A stretch of 64,000 nt of DNA from Propionibacteriaceae bacterium UBA7704 (GTDB lineage: Bacteria; Actinomycetota; Actinomycetes; Propionibacteriales; Propionibacteriaceae), in contig DLGC01000010.1 in NCBI GenBank assembly GCA_002482525.1, positions 14,446 to 78,445 of the forward strand, given 5' to 3'. Position 1 is the stretch's first letter. Each line of letters begins with the position of its first letter. The notes beneath the pieces are model-generated. The model did no database searches, was not told the origin of the DNA, and worked only from the letters and a program-made list of their open reading frames with translations. Shown one piece after another: positions 1 through 7,032 of the stretch. The position numbers were made by a program, and so were the translations under genes.

Positions 1-732
1 CAGTTCGGTGCGGTCCCCAGGAGTGATTTCGCCATCGGTGATGAGCACGTCGATGTCGGAAACTGCCGCGAAGGCGACCAGGAGTTCGGCACCGATCTTG
101 GAACTGTCGGCCAGCACGATCACCTGCTTCGCCGCACCCACCATGGCGCGCTTGACGGCAGCCTCCTCCGGGTCAGGCGTGGACAAGCCGTGAGCGACCG
201 ACAACCCGTTGACGCCGATGAATGCGACATCGCAGCGCAGCGTCGAGAGCGCCGCCACGGTTTCAGCACCCACGGCTGCACCGGTGATACCTCGGACGCG
301 CCCACCCAGCAGTTGGAGGCTGATTCCGCTGGCGATCAGTTTCCCTGCCACGGGAACTGACCCGGTGATCACCGTCCGGGCGGAATCCGGTGTCAGCATC
401 GCTGCCAACCGGGCAGTGGTGGTACCGGCATCCACCAGCAGTGAGCCGGTCGGACCGGGCAGGAACTCCATCGCTGCCGCGGCGATTCGACTCTTCTGTG
501 AGGCACGGGCGGGTTCCCGATCGGCCAGTCCGGTCTCGGTCAGGGCAACGTTCTCAGCGACAACCGCGCCGCCGTGGACCCTGCGCAGCACGCCTTGGTC
601 GTTCAAGAAGTCCAGATCCCGGCGAATGGTCTCGGTCGTGACGTCGAACTGCCGGGCCAGTCCGGCCACCGAAACCCGGCCCTTCTGGCGAGCCAGATCG
701 AAGATCCCGCGCTGACGCTCCGCTGCGTACAT
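1..732 (-). CDS. DeoR/GlpR-family transcriptional repressor, C-terminus cut by window edge
   Basis: The reading frame starts at ATG 732 and runs off the left edge after 244 residues; the family is usually about 250, so only a few residues are missing. Residues 1-57 are the DeoR winged helix (family pattern TTETIRRDLDFLNDQG, then RRVHGG). The rest is the sugar-phosphate-sensing isomerase-like domain, with the conserved VDAGTTT loop near residue 100 and the late segment ending in DSSK. The start is fixed by GGGAG seven bases upstream. Family members repress sugar-catabolism operons and are released by a phosphorylated sugar. The target operon is probably beyond the left edge, so which sugar is unknown. 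A 14-bp palindrome just upstream suggests autoregulation. Confidence 0.9.
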   Translation of the reverse strand, partial: MYAAERQRGIFDLARQKGRVSVAGLARQFDVTTETIRRDLDFLNDQGVLRRVHGGAVVAENVALTETGLADREPARASQKSRIAAAAMEFLPGPTGSLLVDAGTTTARLAAMLTPDSARTVITGSVPVAGKLIASGISLQLLGGRVRGITGAAVGAETVAALSTLRCDVAFIGVNGLSVAHGLSTPDPEEAAVKRAMVGAAKQVIVLADSSKIGAELLVAFAAVSDIDVLITDGEITPGDRTEL

Positions 733-747
733 AGGTACTCTCCCAAC

Positions 748-761
748 CAACATCCATGTTG
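748..761. promoter_or_regulatory. 14-bp palindrome, candidate operator of the DeoR-type repressor
   Basis: CAACAT-CC-ATGTTG is a perfect 6-bp inverted repeat with a 2-bp spacer, 16 bp before the repressor start codon. Further upstream the 11-mer GTTTTACTTGG occurs twice in direct orientation (771-781 and 822-832), 51 bp apart, about five helical turns. Either could be bound by the repressor. No binding has been shown. Confidence 0.4.
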
Positions 762-913
762 TAATACCTTGTTTTACTTGGTATCAACTGGAATTGCAAG
801 ACCCTTGGGCAGATCCTTGTGGTTTTACTTGGCTATTCTTGGTCTGGCTGGTGTGGAACCGCGCCACGGACCAGCCGTCCGATGAGAGAGACGGCTGCAG
901 TCACTGCCCGGGC

Positions 914-1864
914 TCAGCCGTAGGTGACCTCATTGGAGAACAGGCCGGAGACTGACTCCCCGCAGTTGATGCGACGCACAGCCTCGGCGAACAGCGGTGC
1001 CACCGACACGGTGGTGAGGCGATCCAATCCCTGGGGGCCGGGAACGGTGTTGGTCGTCACGATCTCGTGGATGTCGGGAACCGCATTCAGACGCTCCACG
1101 GCTTTGCCGGAGAACAGACCGTGGGTGCAGGCCACCGAGATGGACTTCACGTTGTAGCCGCGAACCGTGGCGATCAGCTCCACCACCGATCCCGCAGTGG
1201 CGATTTCATCGTCGAGGATGATGACATCCTTGCCGCCGATCTTTCCCACGATCGAGTCGATCACGACTCGATCATCGGCCAGGCGACGCTTGGAGCCCGC
1301 AGCCATACCAACACCGAGCATCCGCGCGAACTGGTTGGCCTCCTTCGCATTCCCGAAGTCGGGAGACACCACCACGGTGTTGCTCAAGTCACGATTGCGG
1401 AAGTGGTCGGCCAGCACCGGGAGGGCGGTCAGATGATCGACCGGCACCGAGAAGAAGCCGTGCACCTGCTGAGCGTGGAGTGCCATCGTGAGCACTCGGT
1501 GAGCACCAGCGGTGTTGATCAGGTCGGCGACCAGGCGGCCACCGATACTGATGCGCGGTGCGTCCTTCTTGTCGGAGCGGGCGTAGGCGTAGTGCGGCAT
1601 GACGACGGTGACGTGGGCTGCCGAGGCACCGCGAGCCGCGTCAACCATCATCAGCAGCTCCATCAGGTTCTCCTGGGTCGGTGGCACCAGGGGCTGCACG
1701 ATGTAGACATCGCGTTGCCGACAGTTGGCGCGCAACTGCACCTGGAGGCAGTCGTTGGAGAACCGTGAAAGTCTCGACGGCGACAGCTCCACGCCGAGGA
1801 GAGTGCACATCTCCTCGGCGAAAGCGGTGTGTGCATGGCCGGAGAACACAGTAATGTCCGTCAC
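914..1864 (-). CDS. prs: Ribose-phosphate pyrophosphokinase (PRPP synthetase), divergent type
   Basis: Makes 5-phosphoribosyl-1-pyrophosphate from ribose-5-phosphate and ATP in the cytosol, for nucleotide, His, Trp and NAD synthesis. At 316 aa it is normal length and the two phosphoribosyltransferase-like halves are recognisable: FSG near residue 8, SDKKDAPRISI at 97-107, ALHAQQVHGFF around 128-138, KRR at 192-194 and the PRPP loop LDDEIATAGS at 217-226. Several core motifs differ from the classic enzyme (SPDFGN for SPDHGG, DDEIATAGS for DDIIDTAGT), so this is a divergent subfamily and may be a second copy. Start is GTG 1864 with no Shine-Dalgarno; TAGGGT eight bases upstream suggests a leaderless or near-leaderless mRNA. 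Confidence 0.88.
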   Translation of the reverse strand: MTDITVFSGHAHTAFAEEMCTLLGVELSPSRLSRFSNDCLQVQLRANCRQRDVYIVQPLVPPTQENLMELLMMVDAARGASAAHVTVVMPHYAYARSDKKDAPRISIGGRLVADLINTAGAHRVLTMALHAQQVHGFFSVPVDHLTALPVLADHFRNRDLSNTVVVSPDFGNAKEANQFARMLGVGMAAGSKRRLADDRVVIDSIVGKIGGKDVIILDDEIATAGSVVELIATVRGYNVKSISVACTHGLFSGKAVERLNAVPDIHEIVTTNTVPGPQGLDRLTTVSVAPLFAEAVRRINCGESVSGLFSNEVTYG

Positions 1865-1936
1865 GGCGGGTAACCCTAGCTCGCTATAGCGGCCCGATCA
1901 CAGCCGCAGCATTCGGCGAGACGCCGCACCCGGTGC

Positions 1937-2614
1937 TCAGGCGTTGAATTTGTAGCCCAGTCCGCGAACCGTCACCAGCAGATCGGGATTGGCCGGATCG
2001 ACTTCGAGCTTGGCTCGCAACCGTTTCACATGCACATCGAGAGTCTTGGTGTCGCCGACATAGTCGGGGCCCCACACCCGATCGATCAGTTGACCGCGGG
2101 TCAGCACCCGCCCGGAGTTCCGCAACAGCAGCTCCAGCAGTTCGAACTCCTTCAATGCCAACTGCACCGGTTCACCGCGGACGGTGAGTTCGTGCCGTTC
2201 GACATCCATGCGAACCCCGCTGGCCTCGATCACGTCGGAGATCAACTCGACCTCCTGCCCGCGACGCAGCACCGCGCGGATCCGCGCCACCAGTTCCCGA
2301 TGGCTGAACGGTTTGGTCACATAATCATCGGCCCCCAACTCCAGGCCGACCACCTTGTCGATCTCGGAGTCACGCGCGGTCACCATGATGATCGGGACAC
2401 TACCCCGGGTCCTGAGCTGGCGGCACACCTCGGTGCCGGACAGTCCCGGCATCATCAGGTCCAACAGCACAATGTCGGCGCCGCCTCGGTCGTAGGCAGC
2501 CAGACCGCTGGCACCGTCACCGGCCGCCGCCACCTCGAAGCCTTCCTTCTGGAGCAGGAAAGCCAGCGTCTCGCGGTAGCTTTCCTCGTCCTCAATGATG
2601 AGTACCTTGGTCAT
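1937..2614 (-). CDS. regX3: RegX3-type OmpR/PhoB response regulator
   Basis: 225-aa DNA-binding response regulator of phosphate starvation. The receiver domain (residues 3-115) has the acidic pair E8-D9, phosphoacceptor D52 in LLDLMMPG, T79 and K101. The winged-helix domain (about 130-225) ends VTVRGLGYKFNA. It overlaps the kinase gene by ATGA (stop 2611-2613, start 2612-2614), which fixes the start; an upstream in-frame ATG would lie inside the kinase gene. Paired with SenX3 and facing phoU, it should activate pst and pho genes when phosphate is low. Function is from family knowledge and context. Confidence 0.95.
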   Translation of the reverse strand: MTKVLIIEDEESYRETLAFLLQKEGFEVAAAGDGASGLAAYDRGGADIVLLDLMMPGLSGTEVCRQLRTRGSVPIIMVTARDSEIDKVVGLELGADDYVTKPFSHRELVARIRAVLRRGQEVELISDVIEASGVRMDVERHELTVRGEPVQLALKEFELLELLLRNSGRVLTRGQLIDRVWGPDYVGDTKTLDVHVKRLRAKLEVDPANPDLLVTVRGLGYKFNA

Positions 2615-3732
2615 TTCTGATCGTCGTCCTTCCTGATGGGCAGCCGGAGGGTGAATGTCGATCCCTGCCCGGCCCGGCTCCACACGGTCACTTCGCCGCC
2701 ATGAGCCACTGCGACGTGCTTCACGATCGATAGCCCCAGCCCGGTTCCACCACTGGCCCGGCTTCGATCGGCGTCCACTCGGAAGAAGCGCTCGAAGATG
2801 CGCTTCTGGTCTTCTTCACTGATACCGATTCCGTTGTCGGAGACCCGGATCGCCACCATCTGGTCGGCATCGGTGGCACTGGTGACGGCCACCCGCGCAC
2901 CCGGCTCGGAGTAGGCGATGGCGTTCTGAACCAGATTGGTGACCGCAGTCTCCAACTCCTCAGCATCGCCAACCACCATGAGACCGTACTCAGCCTGCAC
3001 CGACACACTGATCTGGCCGGCCTCGGCCAACTGCCGACAGCGCGCCACCGCCGATTCCAGAACCTGGCTGATCACCACCTCGGTGGCGCTCAACATGGGG
3101 TCATCGGATTGCAGCCGCGACAACGCGATGATCTGAGACACCAGTTCGTTGAGGCGTCCGGTCTCCTTGGCCAGCTTGGCCAAGAACATGTGGACGGCTT
3201 CCGGATCGTCAGCAGCACTGTCGGCAGCCTCGGCCAGCAAGCCGATGGCCCCAATCGGTGTCTTGAGCTCATGACTGATGTTGGCCACGAAGTCGCGACG
3301 GGTCTCACTGAAGCGCAGATCTTCGGAGCGATCCTCCCCGATGATCACCGCAGCACCATTGCTCAGCGGGACCGCTCTGATGGCGAGGTGGATCGGTTCG
3401 CCGCGGGGCCCGTTCACCCGCATCTCACTTTCGAGCGCCCGCTCCTGGCGGCGGGCATCGGTGAGCAGGTCGACCACGGCCTGCGGACCCAGCGAGGACC
3501 CGCGCGCCATGCCGAGATTCTTGGCGAAATCGGAGGCAGCCAACACATAATCGGCCTCGGTGACCACGATGACGGCCGCGCGCATGGGTTGCAGAATCTC
3601 GCCGAGATGGTGTCGATTCACGATCTGGCCACGGGCTTTCTGCGCGGCCCGTCGAACCATGAGCCAGACAGTCAAGGTCCCCAGGCCTGCGCCGAGCACA
3701 AACCCAAGCAGGGCCGGTGCATAGGGCGTCAT
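2611..3732 (-). CDS. senX3: SenX3-type phosphate-sensing histidine kinase
   Basis: 373-aa membrane sensor kinase. One clear membrane helix lies at about residues 5-26, then a PAS-like region (about 45-135), the dimerisation/phosphoacceptor helix with VANISHELKTP (H154), and an HATPase domain with an N box (LVQNAIAY), DNGIGI, and the G box GGTGLGLSIV. It is co-transcribed with regX3. The start ATG 3732 has no Shine-Dalgarno; TAGACT (3739-3744 on the complement) lies exactly 6 bases upstream, so the mRNA is probably leaderless. In mycobacteria PhoU and the Pst transporter hold this kinase inactive when phosphate is plentiful; the same link is likely here, with phoU adjacent and a pst operon at 17-29 kb. 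Confidence 0.93.
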   Translation of the reverse strand: MTPYAPALLGFVLGAGLGTLTVWLMVRRAAQKARGQIVNRHHLGEILQPMRAAVIVVTEADYVLAASDFAKNLGMARGSSLGPQAVVDLLTDARRQERALESEMRVNGPRGEPIHLAIRAVPLSNGAAVIIGEDRSEDLRFSETRRDFVANISHELKTPIGAIGLLAEAADSAADDPEAVHMFLAKLAKETGRLNELVSQIIALSRLQSDDPMLSATEVVISQVLESAVARCRQLAEAGQISVSVQAEYGLMVVGDAEELETAVTNLVQNAIAYSEPGARVAVTSATDADQMVAIRVSDNGIGISEEDQKRIFERFFRVDADRSRASGGTGLGLSIVKHVAVAHGGEVTVWSRAGQGSTFTLRLPIRKDDDQK

Positions 3733-3803
3733 GGTTGGAGTCTATGGGTGCCCAGCGCCCTAATTCTCCAAGAATTCAGCTTTCCCAAAGGCCTTGGCTG
3801 AAC

Positions 3804-3834
3804 TTTCACCGACTGTTCACCTTCCGTTCGGCTA
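3804..3834. promoter_or_regulatory. PHO-box-like direct repeats between senX3 and phoU
   Basis: TTCACC at 3805-3810, TTCACC at 3816-3821 and TTCGGC at 3827-3832 are spaced exactly 11 bp apart in the same orientation. That is the architecture of actinobacterial PHO boxes (11-bp direct repeats, consensus near GTTCACC) bound by PhoP/RegX3-class regulators. Its position between the divergent senX3-regX3 and phoU fits feedback control of both. Confidence 0.6.
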
Positions 3835-3932
3835 AGTGCCGATTACCCCGCGCACTGGCTACCTAGCCTGAAACGCGTAACAATTACGCCGCCCGTCCGA
3901 CCTGGGCCGGCCCGACGATCCGAAAGAAGCAG

Positions 3933-4598
3933 ATGCGCGACAACTACCGCGAAAGCCTGGAGAACGTGGTCACCGAGCTGGTGGAACTGACTGACCTGGT
4001 GCAGGTGGCGGTTCGCGATGCCACCAAAGCGCTGCTGGATGCCGACCTGGCGACTGCGGAGAAGGTGATTTCGGCCGATTCCGAAATCGACGCTCGCCAC
4101 GACGCCCTCGAGGCCCAGTGCTTCTCGCTGCTGGCCCGTCAAGCTCCGGTCGCCGGCGAACTGCGCACAGTGGTCGCCGCGCTGCGTATGATCGCCGACC
4201 TGGCTCGCATGGGCGATCTCGCTGCCCATGTGGCCAAGATCGCCCGGCTGCGCTACCCCGAGCATGCGGTTCCCGAACCACTGGTGGGCAACTTCACCTT
4301 GATGGCCCGGGTGGCCGAGGAGATGGTCGGCACCGCCGGTCGCTCACTCAATGAGCGCAATGCCCACGACGCCGGCAAGCTCGCCGACAGCGACGAAGAG
4401 ATGGACGAACTGCGCCGCAGCCAGTTCCGGGTGATTCTGGGCGACAGCTGGAGCCATTCGGTGGAGGCTGCCGTGGACGTGGCGCTGCTGGGCCGCTACT
4501 ACGAGCGCATCGCCGATCACGCCGTCATCATGGCCGCCCGCGTCATCTACGTGATCACCGGCCTGCTCCCCGAGGGCGAGAACTGGCCGTCCGCCTGA
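3933..4598 (+). CDS. phoU: Phosphate-signalling regulator PhoU
   Basis: 221-aa cytosolic protein made of two three-helix PhoU repeats (about residues 10-100 and 115-205), with the usual acidic metal-binding segments, e.g. ADSEIDARHDALE and the ARMGDLAAHVAKIARLRYP stretch. PhoU couples the Pst transporter to the phosphate sensor kinase and shuts off both phosphate signalling and import when phosphate is sufficient. It is divergent from senX3-regX3 and ends at a strong bidirectional hairpin. The start ATG 3933 has a purine-rich AAAGAAG upstream. Confidence 0.95.
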   Translation: MRDNYRESLENVVTELVELTDLVQVAVRDATKALLDADLATAEKVISADSEIDARHDALEAQCFSLLARQAPVAGELRTVVAALRMIADLARMGDLAAHVAKIARLRYPEHAVPEPLVGNFTLMARVAEEMVGTAGRSLNERNAHDAGKLADSDEEMDELRRSQFRVILGDSWSHSVEAAVDVALLGRYYERIADHAVIMAARVIYVITGLLPEGENWPSA

Positions 4599-4609
4599 GC
4601 TGAAACGCC

Positions 4610-4674
4610 GAGCGCTCCCGATCGGTCATCCGCTCCACCGTGAGGTGGGGCGAGCGACCGAACCGGGAGCGCTC
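4610..4674. terminator. Long bidirectional hairpin between phoU and gpmA
   Basis: GAGCGCTCCCG (4610-4620) pairs perfectly with CGGGAGCGCTC (4664-4674), and most of the sequence between also pairs (CGGTC/GACCG, CCACC/GGTGG). It lies between two convergent genes, so it probably terminates both. There is no long T tract. Confidence 0.75.
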
Positions 4675-4686
4675 AGTGCTTTTCGG

Positions 4687-5436
4687 CTACTTCTTGCCCT
4701 GGTTCTTGACCGCCTCGATGGCCGCCTTGGCAGCGTCGGGATCGAGGTAGCGGCCCCCGGGGACGGTGGGACGCAGATCGTCGTCGAGGATGTAGAGCAG
4801 CGGGATGCCGGTCGGGATGTTGAGGGCGGCGATATCGGCGTCACTGATGCCGTCCAGATGCTTGACCAGCGCGCGCAGTGAGTTGCCGTGGGCAACCACC
4901 AAGGTGACCTTGCCCAGGCGCAGGTCGGGCACGATCTGGTCGTACCAGTAGGGCAGCATGCGGTCGACCACGTCGGCCAAGCACTCGGTCAGCGGACGCA
5001 CCTCCGTGGGCAGATCAGCGTAGCGAGCGTCGTTGAACTGACTGTATTCGTCATCAGGGTCGATCTCGGGCGGCGGGGTGTCATAGGAACGACGCCACAG
5101 CATGAACTGCTCCTCGCCGAAGGCTTCCAAGGTTTGAGCCTTGTTCTTGCCCTGGAGGGCGCCGTAGTGACGCTCGTTGAGCCGCCAGGAGCGCTTCACC
5201 GGGATCCAGTGCCGATCGCAGCCGTCCAGCGCCAGGTAGGCGGTATGGATGGCACGTCGCAGCACCGAGGTGTGCACCACATCGGGCAGCAGCCCTTCGG
5301 AGGCCAGCAGCTCGGCGCCACGCTTGGCCTCGCCGATGCCCTTCTCATTGATGTCGACATCCACCCAGCCGGTGAACTGGTTGAGAGCATTCCACTCGCT
5401 CTCACCATGTCGAAGCAGAATCAGCGTTGAAGTCAT
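4687..5436 (-). CDS. gpmA: 2,3-bisphosphoglycerate-dependent phosphoglycerate mutase
   Basis: Interconverts 3- and 2-phosphoglycerate in glycolysis and gluconeogenesis. 249 aa, normal for the dimeric/tetrameric dPGM family. The phosphohistidine motif LLRHGESEWN has H10; E88 lies in LNERHYGALQG, and the second catalytic His is in VVAHGNSLRAL. The start ATG 5436 has no ribosome-binding site; TAGGCT sits exactly 6 bases upstream, so the message is probably leaderless. In mycobacteria gpm lies next to senX3-regX3, and that neighbourhood is kept here with phoU in between. Confidence 0.96.
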   Translation of the reverse strand: MTSTLILLRHGESEWNALNQFTGWVDVDINEKGIGEAKRGAELLASEGLLPDVVHTSVLRRAIHTAYLALDGCDRHWIPVKRSWRLNERHYGALQGKNKAQTLEAFGEEQFMLWRRSYDTPPPEIDPDDEYSQFNDARYADLPTEVRPLTECLADVVDRMLPYWYDQIVPDLRLGKVTLVVAHGNSLRALVKHLDGISDADIAALNIPTGIPLLYILDDDLRPTVPGGRYLDPDAAKAAIEAVKNQGKK

Positions 5437-5493
5437 GACGCGAGCCTAGCCAGATTCGAAACCGGTGATCGCCGAATCCAAGCCACTGAGAGA

Positions 5494-6252
5494 ATGCTCA
5501 GTGTGAGCGAACGTGCTGTAGCAGTAGTAACCGGAGCGAGTAGTGGGATCGGAGCCGCCACGGCCCGATCCCTGGCTGAGGCCGGGTTCGAGGTGATCTG
5601 CGCTGCTCGACGCTTCGAGCGAGTGCAGGCATTGGCCGACGAGATCGGCGGACGCGCCGTGGCCTGCGATATCACCGTCCAGGCCGACGTCGATGCCCTC
5701 GCCGCGGCGGTAGGCGACGAATTAGCGGTGCTGGTGAACAACGCCGGTGGCGCCTTCGGCGCAGACCCGGTGGCCGAGGCCGAACCCGAGGACTGGGATC
5801 GCATGTACGCCCTCAACGTCTCCGGCACCGAGCGAGTCACCCGCGCCCTGCTACCGGCCTTGACGGCTGCCCACGGTGCGGTGGTGTTCGTCACCTCAAC
5901 CGCAGCCGAGGCGGCCTACGAAGGGGGCGGCGGCTACTGCGGCGTGAAGGCCGCAGAGCGAATGCTGGCTGGAGCACTGCGGCTGGAGTTCTACGACCAG
6001 CCGGTGCGGGTCACCGAGATCAGTCCCGGAATGGTGCACACCGACGAGTTCAGCCTGGTGCGTTTCGCCGGCGACAAGGCGAAAGCCGACGCCGTCTACG
6101 CCGGTGTGGCGAACCCGCTACTCGCCGAGGACATCGCCGAGGCCATCACCTGGATGGCGACCCGTCCGGAGCATGTGAACATCGACCGGATGGTGATCCG
6201 TCCGACCGCCCAGGCGGCCAACCACAAGGTGTACCGGGCCAACCAGCGCTGA
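5494..6252 (+). CDS. Short-chain dehydrogenase/reductase (SDR)
   Basis: 252-aa NAD(P)-dependent oxidoreductase of the classical SDR type. Seen: the cofactor loop TGASSGIG (13-20), RR at 39-40 after the second strand (favours NADPH), NNAG at 82-85, and catalytic S135, Y148 and K152. It resembles the YdfG/3-hydroxy-acid dehydrogenase branch, but the substrate cannot be read from sequence. The start could be ATG 5494 or GTG 5503; neither has a convincing ribosome-binding site. The gene stands alone and is followed by a repeat array. Confidence 0.85.
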   Translation: MLSVSERAVAVVTGASSGIGAATARSLAEAGFEVICAARRFERVQALADEIGGRAVACDITVQADVDALAAAVGDELAVLVNNAGGAFGADPVAEAEPEDWDRMYALNVSGTERVTRALLPALTAAHGAVVFVTSTAAEAAYEGGGGYCGVKAAERMLAGALRLEFYDQPVRVTEISPGMVHTDEFSLVRFAGDKAKADAVYAGVANPLLAEDIAEAITWMATRPEHVNIDRMVIRPTAQAANHKVYRANQR

Positions 6253-6293
6253 TCCGCACCGTCGTTCTCGACGGGGGTCCCATCGATCAGCCC

Positions 6294-7018
6294 GCGAGGT
6301 TTCGAGACGGACGCTACGCGTCCTCCTCAACCAACCGAATAAGGAAGCCGTCCGACCGAAGCGCGACCTCCCCCAGCACGGCTGGTTGAGGAGCGAACGA
6401 AGAGAGCGTCTCGAAACCACTCCGCACCAGTCCACACACCGGCTTGCGAGGTTTCGAGACGGACGCTAAGCGTCCTCCTCAACCAACCGGCGAAAAGGAA
6501 ACCGCCCAACCGAACAGCAAACACCCCCCACTCCGGCTGGTTGAGGAGCGAACGAAGAGAGCGTCTCGAAACCCCCGAGACAAGTCCACAGACCAGCTTG
6601 CGAGGCTTCGAGACGGCCCTGCGGGCCTCCTCAACCAGCCGGGGAAAAAGGGGCGCGAAGCTTCGAGACAGACGCTGCGCGTCCTCCTCAACCAGCCGGG
6701 GAAAAGGGGCACGAGGCTTCGAGACAGACGCTGTGCGTGCGCCTCAACCAGCCGAGGGAAAGGAAACCATCCGACCGAAGATCGACCTCCCCCACTCCGG
6801 CTGGTTGAGGAGCGAACGAAGAGAGCGTCTCGAAACCCCCGAGACAAGTCCACAAACAAGCTTGCGAGGTTTCGAGACGGCCCTACGGGCCTCCTCAACC
6901 AGCCGGGGGAAAAGGGGCGCGAAGCTTCGAGACGGCCCTGCGGGCCTCCTCAACTAGCCGGGGGAAAGGGGCGCGAGGCTTCGAGACGGACGCTGCGCGT
7001 CCTCCTCGACCAATCGGG
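6294..7018. repeat. Array of about 11 intergenic palindromic repeat units
   Basis: This 0.7-kb stretch between the SDR and GH15 genes is filled with about eleven copies of a roughly 40-bp unit in both orientations. Copies begin near 6298, 6379, 6449, 6534, 6604, 6660, 6717, 6798, 6868, 6925 and 6978. Each has the outer pair TTTCGAGAC ... CTCAACCAGCC and a variable self-complementary core such as GGCCCTGCGGGCC or GACGCTGCGCGTC. Some adjacent copies face each other with a conserved spacer (CCCCGAGACAAGTCCACA). Frames open through it are translations of the repeat, not genes. I see no promoter or RNA gene in it. Confidence 0.9.
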
Positions 7019-7032
7019 GGAGGGAGTTCGGG

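Noticed and set aside
1937..2683. Longer N-terminal forms of RegX3 and several other proteins
   Set aside because: Extensions lie inside the upstream gene or before the promoter; overlaps and ribosome-binding sites support the shorter starts.
6294..7018. Possible CRISPR array
   Set aside because: Units are palindromic, occur in both orientations, vary in core and have irregular spacing with related rather than unique spacers.
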